A DNA stretch of 36,540 bases. It comes from Kiritimatiellota bacterium. GTDB taxonomy: Bacteria > Verrucomicrobiota > Lentisphaeria > Oligosphaerales > JAADHN01. A program made the position numbers and the translations under genes. The notes under the pieces were generated by a model. It was not told where the DNA came from. It saw only the letters and a program-made list of their open reading frames with translations, and did no database searches. Position 1 is the first letter of the stretch; the number at the start of each line of letters is the position of its first letter. The stretch spans positions 1-36,540 of the forward strand of contig JAADHN010000148.1 in NCBI GenBank assembly GCA_013151865.1, in the 5' to 3' direction. This document shows positions 1 through 8,003 of this stretch, piece after piece.

Positions 1-574
1 CAATGTTCCGGGATTGGAGAGAACACCGACCCACAATGCATACACATATTGCGTCGTGGGGCCGGCTTCAAGCACACCTTCAGGTTTTTATGCCGCAGGC
101 GACTGCACCCGGACCGAGCACTCGAGCCTCAACTGCGCGTATCGGGTTTCCGCCTGACCTCCCGGTTGCCGGCGTTTGAAGGGGGCATTCGAAAGGGTAG
201 GGTATCCGTTGTTCCGTGGCGGCGAAATTCGGCCCCCCGCAACGTCCCGAGACAGAGGGGCGAGACTGAGACCTGCCGCTTTGGCCGTCCTCGGCAAGAG
301 GCGAGCACGTGAGACGACACAGAAGAACTCATGCGGTCTTGCAGAGGGCGGGCGTTGGCCCGCGGTCCAACCCGAACAATGCGTGGACCATCTGCTGCGA
401 TGCCGCATCTCCCACACCTTCAGCATATTGCTGTCGCCCAACGACCGAAGCGGTGTTTCAACACAGCCTCCTCTTCCGGCGTTCGGCGCAATGCCTCGAG
501 TCCGCACAAGCTGCGCCCGCTCGCCACGACGTCCATGCCTCAAGCAGGTTAAACGAGTTCGAGACGAGGAACAC
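1..574. other. Upstream region with no convincing gene
   Basis: This stretch precedes the glycyl radical enzyme gene. Open frames run through it on both strands, but their translations are rich in Arg, Pro and Ser with no recognisable domain, as expected for chance frames in GC-rich DNA. A 51-codon frame open from the left edge to a TGA at 155-157 could be the tail of an upstream gene, but its sequence matches nothing I know. I see no convincing promoter or riboswitch. The stretch is long enough to hold the enzyme's promoter and leader. Confidence 0.4.
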
Positions 575-2755
575 ATGAGAATCGCTGTCGAGGAACAAGT
601 GGTCCTGCCTAGGGATGGAACGGCAGTCGCGTTGGAGCTTCCCCGCGACCTGCAGGCGCTGCGATTGAAGGCCTTACGCCCGGAGAGCGATGCGCCCCCC
701 AATTGCAGCCCCCCGGCCTTGCCACTGATCGACGCCCGGGCGTGGGTGGCGCGCACGCACGGAGAAGACTGGCTGTTGTGGCGTGCCCGACGCACAGCGG
801 AACGCTTGGCTCGATTGCCCATCGAGATTCTTCCCGGTGAACGACTCGTGGGAAGACCGGTTCTGGGAGCACCCACGCCCGAACAGCGCGCAGCCATTGA
901 AAAGGTGCGGACGATCCTCCAATCCATTCCCCCGTTTCCCGGGGGAGACGCCGGCCACTTTCACCCCGCTTACGAGCGAACCTTCGAACTTGGGCTGGGC
1001 GGTCTGCAGGCTTGGGTCCGGCGGCTTCGAGCACAGTATGCGCACACATCCGCGAAACACACGTTCTATAGCGCCTGTGCAACGTCGTTGCAGGCGGTAA
1101 GCACTTACGCGGTTCGAACTGCCGAGGCCTGCGACGATGCCGCGGCGCGGGGGCTGCCCGGCAATTGGGAGCATAACGCTCGAATCTGCCGAAAGATCGC
1201 GACGGCACCGCCGGAGACCTTCCACGAGGCACTTCAGCTCATGTTTCTGCTCATTATCGCACTCTGGTTCGGCGAAAACCATTCCCTAACCTCGCCCGGA
1301 CGCATGGACCAGACGCTCCACCGATTCTATGAGGCCGACATCGCGGCCGGTCGCCTGACCCCTCAAACCGCGCTCGAACTGCTCGCAGCGCTGTACATCC
1401 AGTTGAACATGATCCTTGGGCCCGGTTCCGCCCTCGCCGTCATGGTCGGCGGGCGCGATGCCAAGGGCGCCCCGGTTGCAAACGATCTGACCTACCTTTG
1501 CCTGGCTGCACGACTGGCGACCCGGCTGGTCTATCCCACGGTGGGCTTGGCGTGGCATGACGAACTGCCGGATGAACTGACGAACTTTGCCATGGGCGTC
1601 CTGGCCGCCGGGTTGGGCGACCCGGCGTTCTTCAACGACGATCTCATCCAGCAGGGACTCATGGACAACGGGGTCCGTGCGGAGGACGCCTGGAATTACG
1701 TCAACTCGACCTGCGTGGAGATCAAGGTCGCCGGTGCTTCGAACATCTGGGTCACGCAGCCGTATTTCAATTGTCCCCGAGCCCTGCTCGAGGAAATGCA
1801 GGCCGTCGCTGACGGCGCCGTGCCGACCCCGGACAGCTTTGCCGAATTCGAGGCACGGGTCCGTGCCCGGATTGCCGAGTGGGTCCGGCAGGAAGCTGCA
1901 CGTTTGGACCGGATTTGGCGACAACGCGCCGAAACCGGCTGTTTTCCACTGGCGAGTTGCTTTGTGGCCGATTGTCTCGAAACGGGAAAGGATTTCGACC
2001 GGGGAGGCGCCCGGTACAACTGGGTCGAGAATTCGTTTGTGGGGCTGGCGAACCTCGTGGACGGCCTGCTGGCCGTGCAAGAGCTGGTCTTCGAGCGAGG
2101 CGATCTTTCCCTGCAAGCCCTTTGGGAGGCCCTCGACCGGGACTACGCAGGACACGAGGGACTCCGGCAGCGGATCATCAAGCGGCTCCCCAAGTATGGC
2201 AACGACCATCCGGCAGCGGACGATCTGGCCGTCCGCTGGGCGGATTTTCTGCAACGAATCACCGGAGCACAACGGGTGGGGCCTCACGCCTACGTGCCGG
2301 GGTTTTTCTGCTGGGTCGTTCACGAGCGGTTCGGACGCGAGACCGGCGCCACGCCCGACGGCCGCGGCGCCGGTCTCGCCCTGGCCGACGGGGCCGGAGC
2401 CGCCCAGGGCCGGGAAACCCGCGGACCGACCGCGGCCATCCTTTCCACAACCAAGTGGAGTCACCGTGCTGCTTTGGGGGGATTGGTGCAAAACCTGAAA
2501 GTCTCCCGGACGCACTTGCACAATCGTGCCGGCCGCACTGCCCTCCGGGCTTTGATCGAGACTTACCTGCACCGCGGCGGGTTTGAGATTCAGATCAACG
2601 CCGTGGACGCCCAAGACCTGATCGAGGCCCAGCAGCACCCCGAGAATTACCGCGACCTCCTGGTCCGTGTCGCCGGCTACAGCGACTATTTCGTGCATTT
2701 GAATCGTAATATGCAGAATGAAATCATCGCCCGGACGTTGCACGAGGAAATCTGA
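575..2755 (+). CDS. Glycyl radical enzyme, pyruvate formate-lyase-like family
   Basis: The 726-residue protein belongs to the pyruvate formate-lyase (PFL) superfamily of oxygen-sensitive enzymes that use a backbone glycyl radical to cleave C-C, C-O or C-N bonds. The radical loop near the C-terminus reads RVAGYSDYF, placing the radical at Gly701. The active-site thiyl residue is Cys380 in the motif STCVEIK. The Glu two residues after the Cys is typical of the dehydratase, lyase and decarboxylase branches; PFL itself has two adjacent Cys. The substrate cannot be told from sequence. The ATG at 575 is chosen because GAGGA lies 4 bases upstream; the frame stays open to 176, but that extension does not look like protein. 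The protein is somewhat shorter than typical members (about 780-850 residues). No radical-SAM activating enzyme lies in this window, so the activase must be to the left or elsewhere. Confidence 0.9.
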   Translation: MRIAVEEQVVLPRDGTAVALELPRDLQALRLKALRPESDAPPNCSPPALPLIDARAWVARTHGEDWLLWRARRTAERLARLPIEILPGERLVGRPVLGAPTPEQRAAIEKVRTILQSIPPFPGGDAGHFHPAYERTFELGLGGLQAWVRRLRAQYAHTSAKHTFYSACATSLQAVSTYAVRTAEACDDAAARGLPGNWEHNARICRKIATAPPETFHEALQLMFLLIIALWFGENHSLTSPGRMDQTLHRFYEADIAAGRLTPQTALELLAALYIQLNMILGPGSALAVMVGGRDAKGAPVANDLTYLCLAARLATRLVYPTVGLAWHDELPDELTNFAMGVLAAGLGDPAFFNDDLIQQGLMDNGVRAEDAWNYVNSTCVEIKVAGASNIWVTQPYFNCPRALLEEMQAVADGAVPTPDSFAEFEARVRARIAEWVRQEAARLDRIWRQRAETGCFPLASCFVADCLETGKDFDRGGARYNWVENSFVGLANLVDGLLAVQELVFERGDLSLQALWEALDRDYAGHEGLRQRIIKRLPKYGNDHPAADDLAVRWADFLQRITGAQRVGPHAYVPGFFCWVVHERFGRETGATPDGRGAGLALADGAGAAQGRETRGPTAAILSTTKWSHRAALGGLVQNLKVSRTHLHNRAGRTALRALIETYLHRGGFEIQINAVDAQDLIEAQQHPENYRDLLVRVAGYSDYFVHLNRNMQNEIIARTLHEEI

Positions 2756-2809
2756 GCCTTCTTCCACGAGGCCCCCGTCAGTCAACGCTCTCGACCCGAT
2801 GCAGAACGG

Positions 2810-2837
2810 CTCGCCCCCTTTTCAGGGGCATGGCGAG
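2810..2837 (+). terminator. Bulged hairpin, possible terminator of the glycyl radical enzyme gene
   Basis: CTCGCC pairs with GGCGAG (2810-2815 with 2832-2837), enclosing a CCCT/AGGG inner stem with loop TTTC and a four-base bulge on the 3' side. It lies 55 bases after the stop codon. There is no T-tract after it, so it may be a Rho-dependent end or a 3' stabilising structure. Confidence 0.3.
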
Positions 2838-2972
2838 TTGCATCCGGTGCGCGGGCCCTTCCGGAAGGCCATGCGCCGCCACGTTCCCCGGCTCGCTTTA
2901 CCCGAGCGGACACCCCGGGAACCTGCCTTTGCCATGCTTCCGGCCTTGTCCGGCATCGGCGCTCCCGCCGAC

Positions 2973-3000
2973 TTGACTCCTTCCCGGCAGCGGATACGTT
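2973..3000 (+). promoter_or_regulatory. Candidate sigma-70-type promoter for the cyclophilin gene
   Basis: TTGACT (5 of 6 to TTGACA) is followed after 16 bases by TACGTT (3 of 6 to TATAAT). The -10 is weak. It sits about 175 bases before the ATG at 3174 and faces the right way. The call rests on matches read by eye. Confidence 0.25.
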
Positions 3001-3173
3001 CCGAGAGTACGATTCGACCGCAGAATCCGCCGTGAACCGACGGGCGGGACTGCTGCTGTCACCGAAGGCAGGCGCACTTCCGGCGGAAAGTGTTCCGGGG
3101 GTCGACGCACCCGGTTGGCGTAAAGCCGGCCTGCTTCCCGGCGAATCGGCAGGCCGCAGTGAAAGGAAGTGAC

Positions 3174-3926
3174 ATGAAGATGCAAACTCGCGCTCTGGTC
3201 TTGTGTTCGGCCCTTCTCGCCGTGGTGGTCCACACCGAGACGGTCAAGCTCAAAGACGGACGCACGCTTCGGGGCAGTGTCGTCACCAAAAAGAACACCG
3301 TAACCGTGGTTTCCGGGACGCGCCTGTTCCAATTCGCCAAGGCCCAGGTCGCCGAAATCACTTCGGCCCCGGCCAAAGCGCCGGAAGCCGCAGCAAAGGA
3401 GAAGGCCGTGAAGAACCCGACCATCAAGATCAAGACCTCCAAAGGCGACATCACCCTCGAACTTTTCGAGGACCAAGCGCCCAACACCGTGGCCAACCTC
3501 ATCGAACTCGCAGAAAAAGGATTCTACAAGGGATTGGCATTCCATCGCATCATCCCGGGGTTCATGGTCCAGGGCGGCTGTCCTTACTCAAAAGAAGGTG
3601 CGCACGGAACACCCGGGACTGGCGGCCCAGGGTACCGTTTCGCGGACGAGTGTCGGCCCGAACTCAGGTTCGACCAACCCGGGCTTCTCGCCATGGCCAA
3701 CAGCGGGCCGAACACCAACGGCAGCCAATTCTTCATTACGCTAAAGGCCACTCCGTGGTTGAACGGACGCCATACGATTTTCGGGAAGGTCACCGACGGA
3801 ATGGACGTCCTGCGCGAGATCGAAGCGGTCGGCACGGAGTCCGGAAAGCCGAAAGAACGGGTTGCTTTCGATATCACGGTCGTCTCGAAGCGGGACCACG
3901 CTTACGCCGTAAAGAAACTGCCGTGA
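3174..3926 (+). CDS. Exported cyclophilin-type peptidyl-prolyl isomerase with N-terminal extra domain
   Basis: The 250-residue protein starts with a hydrophobic signal-like segment (roughly residues 4-20), so it should act outside the cytoplasm on folding of exported proteins. Residues about 22-60 hold a short beta-rich module (KLKDGRTLRGSVV and following) of a type I associate with secreted proteins of planctomycete-like bacteria. The rest is a cyclophilin domain with FHRIIPGFMVQGG, the MANSGPNTNGSQFFIT active-site stretch, and the conserved HTIFGKV. The start at 3174 follows GAAAGGAAG; an in-frame ATG two codons later is possible. It opens a co-directional series of envelope-type genes. A 6-bp hairpin (3940-3954) follows but lacks a T-tract. 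The isomerase assignment is firm; the role of the N-terminal module is unknown. Confidence 0.93.
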   Translation: MKMQTRALVLCSALLAVVVHTETVKLKDGRTLRGSVVTKKNTVTVVSGTRLFQFAKAQVAEITSAPAKAPEAAAKEKAVKNPTIKIKTSKGDITLELFEDQAPNTVANLIELAEKGFYKGLAFHRIIPGFMVQGGCPYSKEGAHGTPGTGGPGYRFADECRPELRFDQPGLLAMANSGPNTNGSQFFITLKATPWLNGRHTIFGKVTDGMDVLREIEAVGTESGKPKERVAFDITVVSKRDHAYAVKKLP

Positions 3927-4086
3927 CACCCGGGGGCCCGTGCGATCTTCGCACCCGTCTTTCGCGCCGGAAGTCATGTCGCACGCCTTGTTTCCGCCTC
4001 CGGCACTGGAGGTTCTCGCGACGCAACTCGGTCCCGTGCACCGCCGTCGGTCAATGGAGTTCCCGGCCAGTTCTTGTTCCGTGAAG

Positions 4087-4749
4087 ATGCGACCAGCACC
4101 CAAAACACGTTTGGCGACACGGTTGAGAGCGAAGAACGTTTGGCGGACCGTATTGGCGGCCGGGATCGCGGCGGCGGTGATCGGGATCCTGGCGGCTGTC
4201 GGGGAACACGCCGCGCGACGGGCGGCCGCCGGGCAAACTACGCGGTTCGACCCCATGATCTGGGAAGCGGCGCGACGCAACGGACTCTCCCCGTTTCTGA
4301 TCAAGGCCGTTATACTGCAGGAAAGCGGCTTTCGACCGCTGGCCCGGGGGCGGGCAGGCGAAACGGGACTGATGCAGGTCACGCCGGCGGCGATCCGCGA
4401 TTGGGAACGTCGGACCGGCTTCCGCCTCGGCAATCCCGGTTTGGCCTTCGACGCGCGACTCAACATCGAAATCGGCGCCTGGTACCTGGCCCATGCGATG
4501 ACTCAATGGCAAAACGCCGAAGACCCCCTGATCCCGGCGCTGTCCCAATACAACGCCGGACGCCGGAACGCCCTGAAATGGCACGTCGGGAATTCGTCCG
4601 GAGTCGGGCTTGAACGCATTCGTTTTTCCAGTACGCACGAATATATTAGAAACGTACAGGACCAGTGCCGCAGCCTCGAAAGTGAATTCATTCGCCGTGA
4701 ACACCGAACGACAAACCGTTTCGGCCCTGCTCAACCTCCTGCAGGATGA
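4087..4749 (+). CDS. Lytic transglycosylase (SLT domain), membrane-anchored or secreted
   Basis: The 220-residue protein has a positively charged N-terminus and a hydrophobic segment (about residues 19-40, AGIAAAVIGILAAVG), a signal peptide or anchor. The following SLT domain is goose-lysozyme-like: LQESGF carries the catalytic Glu, then GETGLMQVTPAA, an AWYLAHAM helix and SQYNAGRRNA. These enzymes cleave the MurNAc-GlcNAc bond of peptidoglycan and form anhydro-MurNAc. The start is uncertain: ATG 4087 fits the signal segment, but in-frame ATGs at 4054 and 3976 (the latter after GGAAG) would add a poorly conserved, Arg- and Pro-rich lead. The last 53 bases overlap the next gene, which suggests coupled expression. 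Confidence 0.88.
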   Translation: MRPAPKTRLATRLRAKNVWRTVLAAGIAAAVIGILAAVGEHAARRAAAGQTTRFDPMIWEAARRNGLSPFLIKAVILQESGFRPLARGRAGETGLMQVTPAAIRDWERRTGFRLGNPGLAFDARLNIEIGAWYLAHAMTQWQNAEDPLIPALSQYNAGRRNALKWHVGNSSGVGLERIRFSSTHEYIRNVQDQCRSLESEFIRREHRTTNRFGPAQPPAG

Positions 4750-5503
4750 GAACGTGAAGGTCGCATCGCTGGCCATGGAACAGCTCCTGAAGCTGGGCAC
4801 GGCAGCGGAGCAGGCCATTGCCGAGCACCAGGAAGCCCAGGACCCTCACCTTCGTACGCGCATTCACCAGCTCAGTACGATCCTGGGCCGACGCCGCGCT
4901 CGGCTTGAATTCATCCAGGCAGTACGCAATGAAAACGTGGATCTGTGGGAAGGCGTCCTGTGGATCAATGCGTTGTACGATCCCGACTGCCGTTTGGATC
5001 TTGTGAACGACACTTTGACCGACCTTCGCGCCCGGGTCGGCCCGGGGACGCCCTCGACCCCACGCCTCGCCGCGCTCATGCGCGACCAGGAATTCGCCGT
5101 ACCGGATCAGGATGTGCTGGACGTGGACCTTTTCTTGGCGGAGCGCGTACTCGAAACACGCTTCGGCAGCCCTGCCGTCCTGTGTCCGTTGGCACTCGAG
5201 ATCGGTGCGCAAACGGGCTGGCGCGCCACGATCGTTCTGTTTGAAGGACGCTTCTGTCTCGTGGATCGCAATCACCTCCTGCTGGATCCCGGCAACGACT
5301 GGCATGTAGTCAAGCTGGGAGATACCGACCGTTTTCACCCGTGCGCTCGGAAGCATATCTGGCTCGGCATACTCGCCCAGCTCTTCCTGGTCTGCCTGGT
5401 GGACGGACACCTCCGGGACCTGCACCATTTCGGGGTCCTGCTCACTGCATTGAACGACTCGGCACTGGACGCCCTGCCCCACCCGCTCGGCGAGTGCGGT
5501 TGA
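4697..5503 (+). CDS. SirB1-like transglutaminase-fold protein with HEAT-like N-terminus
   Basis: The 268-residue protein (from the GTG at 4697) begins with a helical, HEAT-like unit (SALLNLLQDENVKVASLAME). The middle and C-terminal parts resemble the SirB1/Transglut_core2 family: an N-terminal helical section with LWEGVLWINALYDPD, then FGSPAVLCPLALEIGAQTGW, then FCLVDRNHLLLDP, matching the PISL...Y and L-x-DPF signatures of that family. A Cys in the VLCPLAL stretch occupies the expected nucleophile area. Biochemical function of the family is unclear. An ATG at 4610 and a GTG at 4682 are alternative starts; with 4697 the overlap with the transglycosylase gene is 53 bases. The overlap suggests coupled production with the cell-wall enzyme. 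Confidence 0.75.
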   Translation: MNTERQTVSALLNLLQDENVKVASLAMEQLLKLGTAAEQAIAEHQEAQDPHLRTRIHQLSTILGRRRARLEFIQAVRNENVDLWEGVLWINALYDPDCRLDLVNDTLTDLRARVGPGTPSTPRLAALMRDQEFAVPDQDVLDVDLFLAERVLETRFGSPAVLCPLALEIGAQTGWRATIVLFEGRFCLVDRNHLLLDPGNDWHVVKLGDTDRFHPCARKHIWLGILAQLFLVCLVDGHLRDLHHFGVLLTALNDSALDALPHPLGECG

Positions 5504-5622
5504 TCCCGAGCGCCGGAAGCGGACGCGCCCCCGACGGATTACGGGGGGACCGACCGACACCGGCGCTCCCAGAGCACCAACAGTCACCCGAGGCCGTTCC
5601 GACTGAGTTCGGTCCCATCCGT

Positions 5623-6378
5623 ATGACGGACAATGAGGCGCAAAAAACACTGCCGAAACGCCCGGAGCTGTCGGACCCCGGACGCCGAACCCTGATCCGG
5701 CGCGGACATTCGGTGATTCACCCCGATGTCTATGTGTTCGAGACCGCGAACGGGACCAGGTTCCTGGTGAAGGACATGCATTCGCGACCCCTGATGATGC
5801 GATGGCTGGTCGGACGACGCTGCCTGCGGCACGAATATCGAATCCTGAAAGGATTGCGGAATGGGAAGAACATCCCGCAGGTATACGGAATGCCGGACCG
5901 GGACGCCCTGATCCTGGATTTCATCGAGGCCGCGCCCCTGCCCCCGGAAGACGAGCCGGGTGAGCGGGGACTGCCCGGGCCGGAGTTCTTCACGCGGCTC
6001 AAGGACGTCCTCACGAAACTGCACGAGCGCGGTGTCGCCCACGGCGACATCCGGCGGAAAAACGTTCTATGGGACGCGGACGATCAACCCTACTTGATCG
6101 ATTTCGGCACAGCCGTGTGCCGGGACGGCGCCTTCGGGTGGTTCCGGCGCCAACTGTTTCGGGCCGTTCGGCGGGTGGATGACGTCACGCTGCTCAAGTT
6201 GCAGCACAGCTACCATCCTGAGTCGCTTACCGAGGCCGAATCCATACGTCTAAAGGCCGTTCCCTGGTATTTGCAGGTGGGACGTTTCCTGCGGAAGCAC
6301 GTGTATCGGCCCTTCATCAAGCAAAAACGCTGGCACGAGCGACTCGAACGATTCAAGCGGCGACGACACCAAGAGTAA
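5623..6378 (+). CDS. RIO/Kdo-kinase-like protein kinase-fold protein
   Basis: The 251-residue protein has the catalytic elements of the protein kinase fold in a small, RIO or lipopolysaccharide-kinase-like form: HGDIRRKNVLW gives the catalytic-loop Asp and Asn, and YLIDFGTA gives the metal-binding DFG. The N-terminal lobe includes FLVKDMHSRP with the probable ATP-binding Lys. The C-terminal tail is strongly basic (KQKRWHERLERFKRRR), which would suit binding to membrane phosphate or nucleic acid. Relatives phosphorylate lipopolysaccharide core sugars (WaaP, KdkA), proteins (RIO) or act in tRNA modification (Bud32); the substrate here is unknown. The ATG at 5623 has a poor ribosome site but upstream frame sequence is not protein-like. 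The neighbours favour an envelope substrate. Confidence 0.75.
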   Translation: MTDNEAQKTLPKRPELSDPGRRTLIRRGHSVIHPDVYVFETANGTRFLVKDMHSRPLMMRWLVGRRCLRHEYRILKGLRNGKNIPQVYGMPDRDALILDFIEAAPLPPEDEPGERGLPGPEFFTRLKDVLTKLHERGVAHGDIRRKNVLWDADDQPYLIDFGTAVCRDGAFGWFRRQLFRAVRRVDDVTLLKLQHSYHPESLTEAESIRLKAVPWYLQVGRFLRKHVYRPFIKQKRWHERLERFKRRRHQE

Positions 6379-6457
6379 CAGCCCAGGCTTGCGGGCAGTC
6401 GGCACGAGTCGCGTCTGCTCTGCCCGGCCGGCTGGAAGTGGGTTCGGAGGTGGCAAC

Positions 6458-7987
6458 GTGGACACGCGGAGATTCTTCCTGCAGGGCCGATTGTCCGTCC
6501 CGAGCCGGATTCTGGCCGCCGGATTCGCAGCACTGCTGCTTCGAGGCGCTTCCCTGCCGGCGCTCGCGGCGCCGAAGCTTCCCGCCACGGGCAAAGGGCG
6601 CAGTGTATTCGTCCTGCCCATCCATGGCCCGATCGACAAGTCGCTTCTGTTCGTCTTTCGGCGTGCGTTCCGGCAGGAAAAAGAAACTCGACCGGCGGCC
6701 ATCATTGTGGACTTGAACACGCCGGGCGGAGCCCTGCGGGAAACAGAGGAAATCCTCCAGTGGCTCCGCTCGGTGGAGATCCCCACCTACGCGTTCGTCA
6801 ATCCGCACGCTCTGAGCGCCGGAGCCATCATCAGTCTTGGCACCGACGCGATCTACATGGCGCCCGGCAGCCGCATCGGCAGCGCGATGCCGGTCATGTT
6901 AAACCCGCTTGGGGGCGGCATACAGCAAATCCCCGAGGCGATCAACGAAAAAATCCTCTCCGACACCCGCGCCCTGGTTCGGGGCCTGGCCGAAGAAAAC
7001 GGTTACGACAAGAAACTGGCCATGGCCATGGTGGACCGCTCGGTTGAGTTCAAGGTCGGGAAACGGGTCATCTGCAAAGCGGGCGAACTGCTGAACCTGA
7101 CAGCCAAGGAAGCCACGGAGATCATCCCCCCGCGCACCAAACCCCTGTTGGCCGCCGGAATTGTCAAAGACATCCCGGAACTGCTCGACGAGGTCGGCCT
7201 CCGCGGCGCCTCGGTCGTTCAGTTCAGACAAATGCCCGCAGACCGTCTGGCACGGTACATCACCCTGTTCGGCCCCATCCTCTTTGCATTGGGGGCACTG
7301 GGCATCTACCTCGAATTCAAGACCCCCGGATTCGGCCTGCCCGGCATTTTCGGGGTCATCTGCCTGATCGTTTATTTCTTCGGTCATTACGTGGCGGGAT
7401 TGGCGGGACTGGAAGCCATTGCACTGGTGCTTATCGGGTTCATTCTTCTCGCAATCGAGGTGTTCGCGATTCCGGGATTCGGAGTCCCGGGCCTCCTCGG
7501 ACTGGCCTGTATCGTGGCCGGGTTCTTTTGGGGCCTGATCCCGCACCTGCCCTCATTGCCCCTGCTCCCCGGATTGCACGAAGCACTCTGGAAAAAGAAT
7601 CTTCAGACGGCACTCTGGAAAACGTTGGCCACATTGCTGTGCGGCGGATTCGGCGCGTATCTACTCGCCCGGGTCCTTCCCAAGACTTCCGCTTACGGCC
7701 GGCTGGTGCTGCAAACGGCCCTGGACCGGGATAGAGGGTACGTCGCGGTAGGCGGCGATCAGCCGACAGAAGCAGATCTGATCGGGCGCGAAGGCGTGGC
7801 CCTCACGCCGTTGCACCCTGCCGGCAAAGCCGAATTCGGAGCAAAACGACTGGACGTAGTCAGTTCGGGGGACTTGATCCCCAAAGGCACCCGTGTCCGC
7901 GTCCTGCGTGCCGAAGGCAGTCGCGTGATGGTCGAGGCCGTTCCCAGGCAAGCAGAGAAGGCCGAGACCGACAGCGTCTCGGTTTGA
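6458..7987 (+). CDS. NfeD-type membrane-bound serine protease
   Basis: The 509-residue protein starts at a GTG with GGAGG 7 bases upstream. A signal segment (about residues 10-36) is followed by a ClpP/crotonase-like protease domain: VDLNTPGGAL, then HALSAGAIISLG containing the likely catalytic Ser, then GSRIGSAMPV, with the partner Lys expected in the EFKVGKRVICKAGE region. Several membrane segments follow (roughly residues 270-395) and an OB-fold NfeD domain ends the protein (LIGREGVALTPLHPAGKAEF and on). Full-length NfeD proteases of this type cleave membrane proteins, including stomatin in archaea; no stomatin/SPFH gene is next door. The gene meets the KDPG aldolase gene tail to tail with a 16-base gap. 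Confidence 0.9.
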   Translation: MDTRRFFLQGRLSVPSRILAAGFAALLLRGASLPALAAPKLPATGKGRSVFVLPIHGPIDKSLLFVFRRAFRQEKETRPAAIIVDLNTPGGALRETEEILQWLRSVEIPTYAFVNPHALSAGAIISLGTDAIYMAPGSRIGSAMPVMLNPLGGGIQQIPEAINEKILSDTRALVRGLAEENGYDKKLAMAMVDRSVEFKVGKRVICKAGELLNLTAKEATEIIPPRTKPLLAAGIVKDIPELLDEVGLRGASVVQFRQMPADRLARYITLFGPILFALGALGIYLEFKTPGFGLPGIFGVICLIVYFFGHYVAGLAGLEAIALVLIGFILLAIEVFAIPGFGVPGLLGLACIVAGFFWGLIPHLPSLPLLPGLHEALWKKNLQTALWKTLATLLCGGFGAYLLARVLPKTSAYGRLVLQTALDRDRGYVAVGGDQPTEADLIGREGVALTPLHPAGKAEFGAKRLDVVSSGDLIPKGTRVRVLRAEGSRVMVEAVPRQAEKAETDSVSV

Positions 7988-8003
7988 TGACCCCGCCCGT
8001 TAG

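Larger units (their letters stand above)
2756..3173. other. Intergenic region between glycyl radical enzyme and cyclophilin genes
   Basis: About 420 bases without a convincing gene. It contains a bulged hairpin at 2810-2837 that could end the enzyme transcript, and a weak promoter-like pair at 2973-3000 that could serve the cyclophilin gene. Frames through it lack recognisable protein features. Confidence 0.4.

Noticed and set aside
2-157. 51-codon frame entering from the left edge, ending in CAYRVSA
   Set aside because: It could be the tail of a real gene, but it is short, has no recognisable motif and competes with two other open frames.
1286-2785. Long open frame antisense to the glycyl radical enzyme gene
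   Set aside because: The plus-strand frame has clear family motifs; the antisense frame is a by-product of GC-rich codon use and has no domain.
3940-3954. GTGCGA-TCT-TCGCAC hairpin after the cyclophilin gene
   Set aside because: The stem is only 6 bp with a 3-base loop and no T-tract, so I did not call a terminator.
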